DNA from: CAYSCW01 sp964429795
GTDB taxonomy: Bacteria; Acidobacteriota; Aminicenantia; Aminicenantales; Aminicenantaceae
Direction: 5' to 3'
NCBI GenBank assembly: GCA_964429795.1
Contig: CAYSCW010000006.1
Span: 1-64,000, forward strand
Length of the DNA: 64,000 nucleotides
Part shown: positions 34,385 to 42,522 of the stretch, piece by piece
How positions within the stretch are numbered: position 1 is the first letter of the stretch
How the letters are laid out: the number at the start of each line of letters is the position of its first letter
Program-made: the position numbers and the translations under genes
Notes under the pieces: generated by a model
What the model was told of the DNA's origin: nothing
The model's input: only the letters and a program-made list of their open reading frames with translations
Database searches by the model: none

Positions 34385-34936
34385 TTAGAGATTCGTGCTA
34401 TTTCCCAGTAAATCTAGTAAGATAAAGATAGCTTTAATGAACTGTTCGTGACGTTGTGGAAAGCGCATGGCAGAGGCAGGATGACAGGTAACGATAGAGG
34501 GGATGTCTTTCCATTCGCCTTGGATTGGATCTTTGCCCAAGAGATCTATTTTGAGCAGTCCCCATGCCGCATGCCTCCCCATGACCAGAATCACTTTAGG
34601 GTTCACCGATTCGATCTGTAGAAAAGTCCAAATCCTGCATTCGTTGATCTGTGATTTTTTAGGAGAGCTGGGATGGTAGCATTTCAGTATCGAAGTAATG
34701 AACAAGCGGTCTCTTTTCAATTTATGATCAGCTAATATCTTGTCAAGATAAATCCCTGCTCTACCCACGAAAGGTTGCCCTGTCTTGTTTTCCTGTTTTC
34801 CCGGAGCTTCCCCTAAAAAGAGGATGTCTGCTCTGGGGTCACCCTCTCCAGGTACGGCAAGAATCCTGGTTTTGCTTCTCTCGCACTTTTGGCAACGCCG
34901 AATTTCCTGGGTCAGTTTCTTCAGAGAAGAAGGCAA
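34385..34936 (-). CDS. Family 4 (Fe-S) uracil-DNA glycosylase
   Basis: 183 residues from a TTG start with GGGAGGAAA eight bases upstream. Family 4 enzymes remove uracil from DNA and carry a [4Fe-4S] cluster. Visible: CQKCER near 15-18 and later cysteines in ILKCYHP and NECRIW (the four cluster ligands), the catalytic-pocket motif FLGEAPGKQENKTGQPFVGRAG (near 40-62) and the leucine-loop CHPASAMR near the end. Complete. The gene stands by itself on the minus strand. Confidence 0.9.
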   Translation of the reverse strand: MPSSLKKLTQEIRRCQKCERSKTRILAVPGEGDPRADILFLGEAPGKQENKTGQPFVGRAGIYLDKILADHKLKRDRLFITSILKCYHPSSPKKSQINECRIWTFLQIESVNPKVILVMGRHAAWGLLKIDLLGKDPIQGEWKDIPSIVTCHPASAMRFPQRHEQFIKAIFILLDLLGNSTNL

Positions 34937-34990
34937 AGTCTTTCCTCCCTAAATCGAGAGCATTTCAAAGGGATTTACATAATCTCATTT

Positions 34991-35020
34991 TAGGAGTGTT
35001 CCTATCACAACGAACTCCTA
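34991..35020 (-). terminator. Possible hairpin after the M50-CBS gene
   Basis: TAGGAGTGTTC and GAACTCCTA can pair (one or two bases bulged) across the stop codon of the protease gene. There is no T-tract after the stem on the minus strand, so it may be an mRNA-stabilising hairpin rather than a terminator. Confidence 0.3.
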
Positions 35021-36145
35021 TTCTTCGAGGTCTATTTTGAGGGATAGAAGTCCCATCATGTCCTTAAGAGAGATCATTCCCACCAATTTATCGCCCTCAG
35101 CCACCATGAGACGGCTGGCACGATTTTTCCTCATAATAGAGAGGGCTTGCATGGCATCCTCGTCCGGGCCGATGGTATTTTTTCCAGAGCAGCTCTGGGC
35201 GAGTTCTGCCACCTTGCGTTTATCTCGCTCTTCTTTAGGGATCTCTTTAACTTGATTGATAGTGACGCATCCGATCAGTTTTCCTTCCTCCACCACAGGG
35301 TACATTTTATAGTGGTGCTTGTAGATATAGTCTTCAACCAAATCTTCAACGGAGAGGGATGGGGGGACTGTCACTGTGTCTGATTTCATGAACCTCCGTA
35401 CTTTTTCTCCCTCCAAAGATCGGCGCAGGATGAGTTGTTTGTAGGCCGTCTGGGAAGCTCCTCTAATAAACATCCCAATCAGGAACATCCATATTCCTCC
35501 CACGAAATTTCCGGTGATGACTTCGATCAACCCGATGATGATTAAAGCGATGCCGAAACCGCCTCCTATTTTGGATGAGAGTTGGGTGGCCCAGCGAATG
35601 TTATCCTTCCATCCCCAGAGGACTGAACGCAACACCCGACCTCCGTCAAGTGGAAAGGCGGGTATCAGGTTGAATCCAGCCAGGATAAGGTTGAGTAGGG
35701 CCAGGTAATTGATCACTCCTGTAACTGACTGGGGCCATCCCAAGGAATCTCCCAGAAAAACGATACCAAACAAACCCAGACCAAGAACAACGCTGGAAAT
35801 AGGTCCTGCCACAGCCATGAAGAACTCGACCTTTGGGCTGGACGGTTCTTCTGTCATTTCGGCCACACCACCAAAGATGAATAAAGTGATACCTTGCATG
35901 GGCAAACCAAACCTTCTGGCTATGAGAGAGTGCCAGAGTTCGTGGAAGACAATGGAGACGAGTAAACCCAAAGCTCCTGCCACACCCATTAGCCAGTAAG
36001 TCAGGGTCTGATAACCTTCATAAAAATGAGGGAATAATCCTTGCGCAAGCGTCCAAGTAATAAGAAGACCGAGCAATAGCCAGCTAAAGTCGATCTTGAC
36101 TTCAAAGCCAAAAAGTTTAATTAATGTGATTCCTCTGCCGAACAT
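35018..36145 (-). CDS. M50 site-2-type metalloprotease with CBS domains
   Basis: 375 residues. The N-terminal two-thirds is a membrane-embedded M50B protease: HELWHSLIARRFG (HExxH, about residues 66-70) and FPLDGGRVLRS (third zinc ligand, near residue 155), within about six membrane helices. The C-terminal third (about 250-370) has a tandem CBS pair, which usually binds adenosyl nucleotides and could tie intramembrane proteolysis to energy state. The start is an ATG with AGGAGG upstream. The target (an anti-sigma factor or similar) is unknown; none is adjacent. A second, smaller M50 protein without CBS lies at 52533-53180. Confidence 0.9.
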   Translation of the reverse strand: MFGRGITLIKLFGFEVKIDFSWLLLGLLITWTLAQGLFPHFYEGYQTLTYWLMGVAGALGLLVSIVFHELWHSLIARRFGLPMQGITLFIFGGVAEMTEEPSSPKVEFFMAVAGPISSVVLGLGLFGIVFLGDSLGWPQSVTGVINYLALLNLILAGFNLIPAFPLDGGRVLRSVLWGWKDNIRWATQLSSKIGGGFGIALIIIGLIEVITGNFVGGIWMFLIGMFIRGASQTAYKQLILRRSLEGEKVRRFMKSDTVTVPPSLSVEDLVEDYIYKHHYKMYPVVEEGKLIGCVTINQVKEIPKEERDKRKVAELAQSCSGKNTIGPDEDAMQALSIMRKNRASRLMVAEGDKLVGMISLKDMMGLLSLKIDLEE

Positions 36146-36365
36146 AGTTGACCTCCTGATTTATGTATAAGGCCTATCAAGAGTAGTAACAGGAAGGAAT
36201 AAGTCTAACTTGCTTATCATGGAGACTTCCCTGTGTTTAAGTTTCTTTCTTTCTCGGCAATGAGGATGGATTCTCTTGAATAAATATTTTTTTGATGTAA
36301 AAAATTTCGTATTAAGGGGATGCTGTGACCTTGAAGTAAGAAATGCATGAATGAATTTTGGAACT

Positions 36366-37466
36366 TCATAATAAATGAAACTCTTCATTAGTGATCAATT
36401 TAAATAAATTATGGACATGGCTGTGTTTCAATTCTTTCAGCATTTTTCTCAATATATTTTTCTTGATAGACATGACCTTCTTCTTATCTTCGTCTTTGAT
36501 CTTCACTTGAGCGCCAGCAATCATATCATGGCCTCCAGCTGTCCCATAAAGGGGAATTATTTTTTTGATGATTTTTGAAGCATTTCCGTGGATGTTTTTG
36601 GTGCGGACAGAAATAAGAAGCTGACTTTTGTAGGATCCCATACAGATCGACCAACTGATATTTTTTATCCTTAAAAGAAAGTCAGCCATTTCAGCCACAA
36701 AATCGGGATAAGGCAATTGATCGAGAATAACACCTGCTAGATTTTTATAATAAAAGGTATTAAGTAAGACATGGAAAAGATTTGCTATAAAATCCTTAGA
36801 TAATGCTGGAAACTGTATTTTCGATAATTGGCTAAAGCTTATTTGAGGAAAAAGCTTAAAATAAGCCTCTTTATCCGCTTCGCTTCCTTCCCTTCCAAGG
36901 CCCTGCGTTTCACTGAATATGGCGTAGAAGAGTGCTGTGGCTATGTTTCGTGGTAAGGAGTTTTCAAAAAAAGAATAATATTCATAGATAATAGTAGAGC
37001 AAGAGCCGTAGTGAGGACGGATATCAAAATAAGGCAATTGAGTGGTTTTTCTCTGTTCGCGATGGTGATCGATGGAAGCAATGGGCTTAATGTCCGGGGG
37101 AAGAGTCACGTTGCCTGTAAAGGGTTGGCAGTCCACTAAGATAAATTGGCGTTTTTTTGGTGATGTCATTTTTTTTGTCTGGGATAAAGGAATTTTCAAA
37201 TGCTTTATCATTGCCTGGTTTTCTGCTCGCCCTATAAGTCCATCGTAAAAAATTCGGACTCCTTTATATCCTTCTTCCTTCAGTATGAACCTGAGTGCTG
37301 TTGCCGAAGCCAAGGCATCAGGATCAGGATTGTTATGGACCACGATTGAGACAGGTTTATTTTTATTAAGGACTTTTAACAATTTTTCCATTGCACTTAC
37401 TCTTGGAATCCAGGGGCTCATGTCTTTCGTTGAAAATCCCAGGATCTGGTCTTGGGATCTGTTCAA
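36366..37466 (-). CDS. DHH-family phosphoesterase (NrnA-like oligoribonuclease/PAP phosphatase)
   Basis: Up to 366 residues. DHH domain: VHNNPDPDALASATAL (near 43), LVDCQPFTG, and IDHHREQ (near 130); the DHHA1 domain near the C-terminus has GTAGGHDMIAGAQV. NrnA-type enzymes degrade nanoRNA or pAp, or c-di-nucleotide intermediates such as pApA. The frame begins with a TTG at 37466 without a good ribosome-binding site; ATGs at codons 16 and 26 are alternatives, and 26 (MEKLLKVLNKNKP) best matches the family start. Soluble. Its upstream neighbour, the aminopeptidase, ends at 37484. Confidence 0.85.
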   Translation of the reverse strand: MNRSQDQILGFSTKDMSPWIPRVSAMEKLLKVLNKNKPVSIVVHNNPDPDALASATALRFILKEEGYKGVRIFYDGLIGRAENQAMIKHLKIPLSQTKKMTSPKKRQFILVDCQPFTGNVTLPPDIKPIASIDHHREQRKTTQLPYFDIRPHYGSCSTIIYEYYSFFENSLPRNIATALFYAIFSETQGLGREGSEADKEAYFKLFPQISFSQLSKIQFPALSKDFIANLFHVLLNTFYYKNLAGVILDQLPYPDFVAEMADFLLRIKNISWSICMGSYKSQLLISVRTKNIHGNASKIIKKIIPLYGTAGGHDMIAGAQVKIKDEDKKKVMSIKKNILRKMLKELKHSHVHNLFKLITNEEFHLL

Positions 37467-37483
37467 AGATTTTCATCTTCTTT

Positions 37484-38431
37484 TTAGATAAGAAACTTCC
37501 CATCCTTGACGATGATTTTACCTTTAACTTCGATGGTGGCTCTCTCCACCAGGGCGTCGTAATGGTGGGGGCTTCGGTTCTTGCCCAGACCATAGGAGTC
37601 GCCAATTGCAAAGTGAACCGTGCCGAAGGCCTTTTCCGCTTCCAGCATGGTGGGAGTGATCTTGGCTTCTGGGTTGGTTCCGATGCCAAACTCGCCGATG
37701 ATCAGGCCGCTTCGATCATCACCGATGTTTTGGATGGTGGCCTTTATGCTTTTTCCGCTCCACTTTATCAGCCGCCCTTTCTCAAACTCCATCACGCCCC
37801 GGCCCAGTTTATCATCGATGAGGCTGATGACCAGTTTCCCGTTGAAGCTTTCCTCCACTGGGGCGGTGAAGCATTCTCCTGCGGGAAGATTGCCGTGGCT
37901 TCCTTTACTGCTAATATCACCGTTATCATTGATCCAGTTTCTTCCTTTGACGCTGAATGCAATCCTTGTTCCTTGAGGATTGGAGACCACAATCTGCTCT
38001 GCATTTTTGACAGCCTTTATCACTTTCTTGGTGAAGGCGCTCATCTGGGAGAAGTCGATGTTGACCAGCCGTTCCATCATCTCTTGGTTAATCCCCGGCA
38101 TCATGCAGATACGGCTGTTAGCCATACCCACCTTCACTAGATAGCCTCGAAAGGGTTTTTCTTCGATCCTTGCATCGAGCATATATGCGATGGCTGTTGC
38201 CCTCTTGGCCATCTCCTTGAACAGGCGGGTTGGTCTTCGGATGGGTCTGAGCGTTTCTGTCATCAGATAGGTAGTGGTCTCTGCTCCAGCCTCTTTCGCC
38301 CAGCAAGCAAACGCTTCAGCTATCTCTAGCTTCTGGATGTCGGTCACGAGCAGGAAGTTTTCTCCCCGGCGAAGTCGAAAGGATTGCTTGACCACTTTTT
38401 CTGCAGCTCGAAAGAGTCTGGTTCGTTTCAT
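37484..38431 (-). CDS. M29-like (thermophilic) aminopeptidase
   Basis: About 315 residues from the ATG at 38431. The family uses two metal ions; visible blocks are GRNWINDNGDISSKGSHGNLPAGECFTAPVE (with the metal glutamate in PAGE), LIIGEFGIGTNPEA (glutamate), and AIGDSYGLG followed by SPHHYDALV (histidine and aspartate), as in AmpT/AmpS. It probably removes N-terminal residues from peptides in the cytoplasm. A nine-codon frame (38457-38428) with AGGGGG upstream overlaps this start as ATGA and could couple translation. The alternative start at 38479 seems less likely. Confidence 0.78.
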   Translation of the reverse strand: MKRTRLFRAAEKVVKQSFRLRRGENFLLVTDIQKLEIAEAFACWAKEAGAETTTYLMTETLRPIRRPTRLFKEMAKRATAIAYMLDARIEEKPFRGYLVKVGMANSRICMMPGINQEMMERLVNIDFSQMSAFTKKVIKAVKNAEQIVVSNPQGTRIAFSVKGRNWINDNGDISSKGSHGNLPAGECFTAPVEESFNGKLVISLIDDKLGRGVMEFEKGRLIKWSGKSIKATIQNIGDDRSGLIIGEFGIGTNPEAKITPTMLEAEKAFGTVHFAIGDSYGLGKNRSPHHYDALVERATIEVKGKIIVKDGKFLI

Positions 38432-38580
38432 TTTTTTTCTCGGTTTTTGGCGGTCATGTTTCCCCCTTGAAACAGGCAAAAAACATCATGCTTGCCTTGG
38501 GCATTTATTCATTATTCATAGAAATCAAGGGACACGTTATCGATCTCAGAAGATTGGTGCATATCTCTGATTTTTTTTGC

Positions 38581-40512
38581 TTATTCTCCTTGGAAGCGGG
38601 AAAGAATGTCCTGGTTTATCTTGAGAAAGAGATCATATTTGATTTTGACGCCCTTGTCATTGCGTAGCTTGAAGAGATAAGACTGGAGAAATTTGCTCTT
38701 TTTTGCTTGGAGAAAATTTTCCTTTTCCTCCTCTTTATTTTTCTGGAAATCTTCTCGGATGACTTCTTTTCGGTCTTGAACTCTGATCAAGACATATCCG
38801 TCTTGGAATTCGATGGGATCGCTGGGTTGGCCGATGGAAAGAGAAAAAGCGATGCGGTCCACTTCCTTGTTTTCCCCCACCACACTCAGGTATTGATCCC
38901 GCTTGTGTTCTTCTGCTGTTTTGTATTCAAGGTTGTATTTTTCGGCTAAAGATTCGAGGTTCTTCTCCTTTTCCAGTTCTGCTCTCACCTGTTTGATTTT
39001 TTCCAGGACTTTTTCCTTTTTCTTGATTGTGATAAGCTCTTTTCTGGCTTCTTCATGCACTTCATCGAATGTGGCCTGGTGAGCAGCGACTATTCGTTTG
39101 AGTTGGACAATTCCTAATCCTTTGTATGTATAAACAGGAGTGGAAATCTCCTTTTCTTGGAGGTTGAACAGGGAGCGGCTGATTGAGGCTGAAGGATCTA
39201 TGTCTTCGATTCCTTCTTCCTCCTTGAGGAGACCAGTCTTTTTGATCATTGTTCCCATTTTCTGGGCGGCTACATCCAGGCTTCTCTCTTTTCTGGCCAT
39301 CTTTTGGAGTCGAGAAATTCGCTCTTCGCCTAGCTCCCGGGCTTTTCTGTCTTGGAGGATGGTGGTGATTTTATCTTTGACTTCAAGGAGAGGCTTGGTC
39401 TGAGGGGCTGTTTTTTCGGTGACTTTGAGCAGTGCGACGCCATCCTCCAGTTCTAGAGGGTCAGAGGTTTCTCCTGCGGACAATCCTGCGATTGTATCCT
39501 GTTCTCTTTCGGTAAGCCTTTTCCAATCGAAAGGACCCCAGTCACCTCCATCTTTGGCCTTTTCATCTTGGGAGTGCTTTTTGGCTAAGTCGGAAAAATC
39601 TTCACCCGTGCGAAGTTTCTCCGTGATAACCTGAGCTTCAGTTTTCACCAGCTCTCGCTCTTTGCCTTCGTAAGGCAGATAGATGCGGCTGACTCGGATG
39701 GTTTCTGGTTCCTGGAATTGTGCCAGGTTGTCCTGATAGTATTCTTCGATTTCTGACTCTTCGAGGGAGATATCTGGTTTGAGATCCTCTGTTTTGAAGA
39801 AGACCATGTCTCCCTCTCTTTTTTCAGGGATTTGAAATTTCTCTTTGTGCTTTTCAAAATAGGCCTGGCTCTCCTCTATCATGGGCTCTGCCTCCAACTC
39901 CACGGTTTCAGTTTCCAGGATCACGTATTCTAGTTTGGCGCTCTCGTTGTTTTTCTGGTAATTTTGCCAGAGTTCGTCTTCGGTAACGGTAACTGCGGCA
40001 GTGAGAACCTTGATAAGTTTTTCGATGACGATTTCTTCTCTCAGATTCTCTTCGAATTGAGAGACAGGAATCCGGTTCCAATCCAGGATTTTCTTGTACT
40101 CCTCGAAGCCCATAAATTGTCCATCCTTCTGGAAGACAGGGTAGTTTATGATTTTCTGGCGAATCTCTTCGGGTGAGGCGTCTATGCCCATGTCTTTAGC
40201 CTGTTGAAGGAGAAGAGATCGTTGGATAATCTGTTCTAAAATTTGCTGGGGAATATTGAGCTGTTGGATAAAATTTGTGTTCAGATCTTTGAACTCTCTT
40301 TTCAATGATTCCAGCCTTTGCCTAAGATTCTGGTAGTAAATATCACCGGAAATCTTATCTTTTCCCACCCAGGCGATGGTGTTTGCAGCTCTGGCTTCTC
40401 CCAGTCGGCCTGCGCCGCCCCAGACAGCAAATATGGCGATAACAAAGGCGGCGATCACGATCCATAGAGTGGGGGCTAAAGATTTGAGGTTCTTTCGCAT
40501 GGCTTTTAACAT
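38581..40512 (-). CDS. PpiD-like periplasmic folding factor (SurA_N / parvulin peptidyl-prolyl isomerase)
   Basis: 643 residues. The first ~35 residues (NLKSLAPTLWIVIAAFVIAIFAVWGG) form a single N-terminal membrane anchor, as in PpiD. Residues about 45-260 are the helical SurA_N-like chaperone core. A parvulin-type domain occupies about 270-370 (VSRIYLPYEG, TGEDFSDLAKKHSQDEKAKDGGDWG, LEDGVALLKVTEK). A second partial parvulin-like segment (IAFSLSIGQPSDPIEFQDGYVLIRVQ) is near the C-terminus. It should assist folding of exported proteins at the outer face of the inner membrane. GAGGTAACAAA before the ATG is a fair ribosome-binding site. Larger than many SurA, close to PpiD size. Confidence 0.88.
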   Translation of the reverse strand: MLKAMRKNLKSLAPTLWIVIAAFVIAIFAVWGGAGRLGEARAANTIAWVGKDKISGDIYYQNLRQRLESLKREFKDLNTNFIQQLNIPQQILEQIIQRSLLLQQAKDMGIDASPEEIRQKIINYPVFQKDGQFMGFEEYKKILDWNRIPVSQFEENLREEIVIEKLIKVLTAAVTVTEDELWQNYQKNNESAKLEYVILETETVELEAEPMIEESQAYFEKHKEKFQIPEKREGDMVFFKTEDLKPDISLEESEIEEYYQDNLAQFQEPETIRVSRIYLPYEGKERELVKTEAQVITEKLRTGEDFSDLAKKHSQDEKAKDGGDWGPFDWKRLTEREQDTIAGLSAGETSDPLELEDGVALLKVTEKTAPQTKPLLEVKDKITTILQDRKARELGEERISRLQKMARKERSLDVAAQKMGTMIKKTGLLKEEEGIEDIDPSASISRSLFNLQEKEISTPVYTYKGLGIVQLKRIVAAHQATFDEVHEEARKELITIKKKEKVLEKIKQVRAELEKEKNLESLAEKYNLEYKTAEEHKRDQYLSVVGENKEVDRIAFSLSIGQPSDPIEFQDGYVLIRVQDRKEVIREDFQKNKEEEKENFLQAKKSKFLQSYLFKLRNDKGVKIKYDLFLKINQDILSRFQGE

Positions 40513-40560
40513 TTTGTTACCTCGATCCTGGTTAAGTCGATCTTCAGCTTCTCAAAAAAG

Positions 40561-41706
40561 TCAGCTCTCTTTCAACAAATGTCGAGAAATCACCAGGCGC
40601 TGTATTTCTGAGGTGCCTTCATAGATGGAAAGCACCCTGGCGTCTCTGTAGATCTGTTCGATGAAGAATTCTTTGGAATAGCCGTATCCACCGTGGATTT
40701 GAAGCGCTTGGTAGACGATTTTGTTGGCCGCCTCAGAGGCAAACAGCTTGGCCATGGCAGCTTCTTTTCCGTAGGGCTTTCCCTTATCCATGAGAGAGGC
40801 AGCCTTGTAGGTGAGCCAGCGAGCCGCTTCGATGAGGGTGGACATATCGGCAATCATGAACTGGATAGCCTGGAACTCTGAAATGGTCTTCCCGAAGGCT
40901 TCTCTCTGCTTGGCGTACCTGGCTGCCTCCTCCAGGGCCTGGGAGGAGAGGCCCACCGATTGGGCCGCGATCCCGATTCGGCTGCCATCCAAACAGTGGA
41001 GGGCAATGGATGCTCCGGCCCCTTCCTCGCCTAAAAGATTCTCTGCAGGAACTCGGCAGTCCTCCAGAACGATCTCTACTGTGACAGAGGAATGGAGCCC
41101 CATTTTCTCCTCGATTTTGGAAACCTGAACTCCGGGTAAACTCTTCTCCACGATAAAAGCATTCAGCCTTTTCTCCTCCGGCTTTGCCTCGCATCGAGTA
41201 AAGACGATGAAAGCGTGAGCAGCTGCTCCAGTGGTGACCCACACTTTTGTGCCGTTGAGGATATAGACATCATCCTTGCGGACGGCTTTGGTCTTCAGGC
41301 TGGTGGCATCCGATCCGGCTCCTGGCTCGCTCAGGCTGAAAGCTCCTAAGATTTTGCCGCTTGCAGCCTGCGGGAGATACTTTTTTTTCTGCTCTTCCGA
41401 TCCAAACTTCAGTATAGAGTAGCAGAAAAGCGAACAGTGCACGCTCACGATCACTGCCACCGAGGGTGAGACTCGCCCTAATTCCTCCAGGGCAAGGGCC
41501 AGGGAAAGCACATCTGTTTTGGTTCCTCCATACTGTGCAGGAACAGTCATGCCCAATATCCCCAGCTCAGCCAGCTTACTCAGGATTTCACTAGGAAAGG
41601 CGTGTTTGTCTTCCAGAGCTTTTGTCATTGGACGGATTTCATTCTGGGCAAAATCATGGACCATCTCCTTGAGAAGCTTTTGATCTTCGGTGAGTTCGAA
41701 ATCCAT
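40561..41706 (-). CDS. Acyl-CoA dehydrogenase
   Basis: 381 residues, standard size. FAD-dependent alpha,beta-dehydrogenation of acyl-CoA. Motifs: FSLSEPGAGSDATSLKT (about 120-137), KVWVTTGAAAHAF, the substrate-binding and FAD blocks REAFGKTISEFQAIQFMIADM, QALQIHGGYGYSKEF and the catalytic glutamate in IYEGTSEIQRLVISR (near 360). The chain length cannot be told; short/branched-chain (butyryl/isovaleryl) types are closest in look. The direct neighbours are PpiD downstream and a HIT protein upstream; electron-transfer flavoprotein genes are not in the window. Confidence 0.95.
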   Translation of the reverse strand: MDFELTEDQKLLKEMVHDFAQNEIRPMTKALEDKHAFPSEILSKLAELGILGMTVPAQYGGTKTDVLSLALALEELGRVSPSVAVIVSVHCSLFCYSILKFGSEEQKKKYLPQAASGKILGAFSLSEPGAGSDATSLKTKAVRKDDVYILNGTKVWVTTGAAAHAFIVFTRCEAKPEEKRLNAFIVEKSLPGVQVSKIEEKMGLHSSVTVEIVLEDCRVPAENLLGEEGAGASIALHCLDGSRIGIAAQSVGLSSQALEEAARYAKQREAFGKTISEFQAIQFMIADMSTLIEAARWLTYKAASLMDKGKPYGKEAAMAKLFASEAANKIVYQALQIHGGYGYSKEFFIEQIYRDARVLSIYEGTSEIQRLVISRHLLKES

Positions 41707-41734
41707 CTTTTTTCCCTTTTATATGATTGGTTTT

Positions 41735-42247
41735 TCAGGGAGTTAACTTGTCTTTAGCTTCATTCTCCTTGTTGAAGAGAGGGAGAAGTCTTTGGTATGT
41801 GATTTCCAGGTCCTCGATGACCACCTTGGTTTTTCCCACCAAGGGCATGAAATTGGAATCTCCTGTCCAGCGGGGAATGATATGGAGATGGTAATGGTCT
41901 GAGACTCCTGCTCCTGCACTTCGTCCTAGGTTCATTCCCGTGTTAAAGCCGTGTGGATGGTAGTCCTTTTTCAGGATTTTCAGGCTGAGCTTGAGTAGCT
42001 CTGTCATCTCATCGGTGGATTCCTTTTTGGCTCGCTCAAAGGAAGCGATATGTCTGTAAGGCGCGATCATCAAATGTCCGGGAGTGTAAGGATATTTGTT
42101 GAGCATGATGAAGTTGCGTTGACCTCTGAAGAGGATAAAGGCTTTCTTGTCGTTTTTAAGCTTGAGAGCGCGGCAGAAAATGCATTCATCCATCTTGCAT
42201 ACCTTCTTCACATATTCCTCTCTCCATGGAGCGGTGATGTATTTCAT
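41735..42247 (-). CDS. HIT-family nucleotide hydrolase/transferase
   Basis: 170 residues. The histidine triad HYHLHIIPRW (near residue 117) is intact, with the N-terminal CIFCRALK (a zinc-binding-type CxxC) and YPYTPGHLMIAPYRHIASFE. This resembles Ap4A phosphorylase/AP-adenylyltransferase-like HIT proteins, which act on dinucleoside polyphosphates or adenylylated compounds. The ATG overlaps the stop of the IHF/HU gene, so it is the last gene of an ispH-rpsA-IHF-HIT transcription unit. Confidence 0.9.
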   Translation of the reverse strand: MKYITAPWREEYVKKVCKMDECIFCRALKLKNDKKAFILFRGQRNFIMLNKYPYTPGHLMIAPYRHIASFERAKKESTDEMTELLKLSLKILKKDYHPHGFNTGMNLGRSAGAGVSDHYHLHIIPRWTGDSNFMPLVGKTKVVIEDLEITYQRLLPLFNKENEAKDKLTP

Positions 42248-42522
42248 TATTTATTGATCATGATTTTCAGGATTTTGCTTGGCTTGAAATAGAGGACTTT
42301 TTTTGACGGGACCAGGACAGCTTCTCCAGTTCTTGGATTTCTCCCTGCGCGGGACCCCCGTTTTCGGAAACGAAAACTTCCAAAACCTCTTAGCTCTATT
42401 TCTTCTCCTCTGAGCAGTGCTTCTTTTATGGTTTGAAAGAAGAAATTAATTCCTGTTTCAGCTTCCTGCTTGGAGATGTTCATCTCTTTGGCGATTTTGT
42501 TGACTAAATCTGCTTTAATCAT
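42247..42522 (-). CDS. HU/IHF-family DNA-binding protein
   Basis: 91 residues, normal. The start MIKADLVNKIAKEMNISKQEAETGINFFFQTIKEAL and the arm motif ELRGFGSFRFRKRGSRAGRNPRTGE with the intercalating proline are typical; the sequence is somewhat closer to the IHF type. It bends DNA and could serve the sigma-54 activator encoded in this window, since IHF commonly assists sigma-54 promoters. It overlaps rpsA by eight bases. Confidence 0.95.
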   Translation of the reverse strand: MIKADLVNKIAKEMNISKQEAETGINFFFQTIKEALLRGEEIELRGFGSFRFRKRGSRAGRNPRTGEAVLVPSKKVLYFKPSKILKIMINK

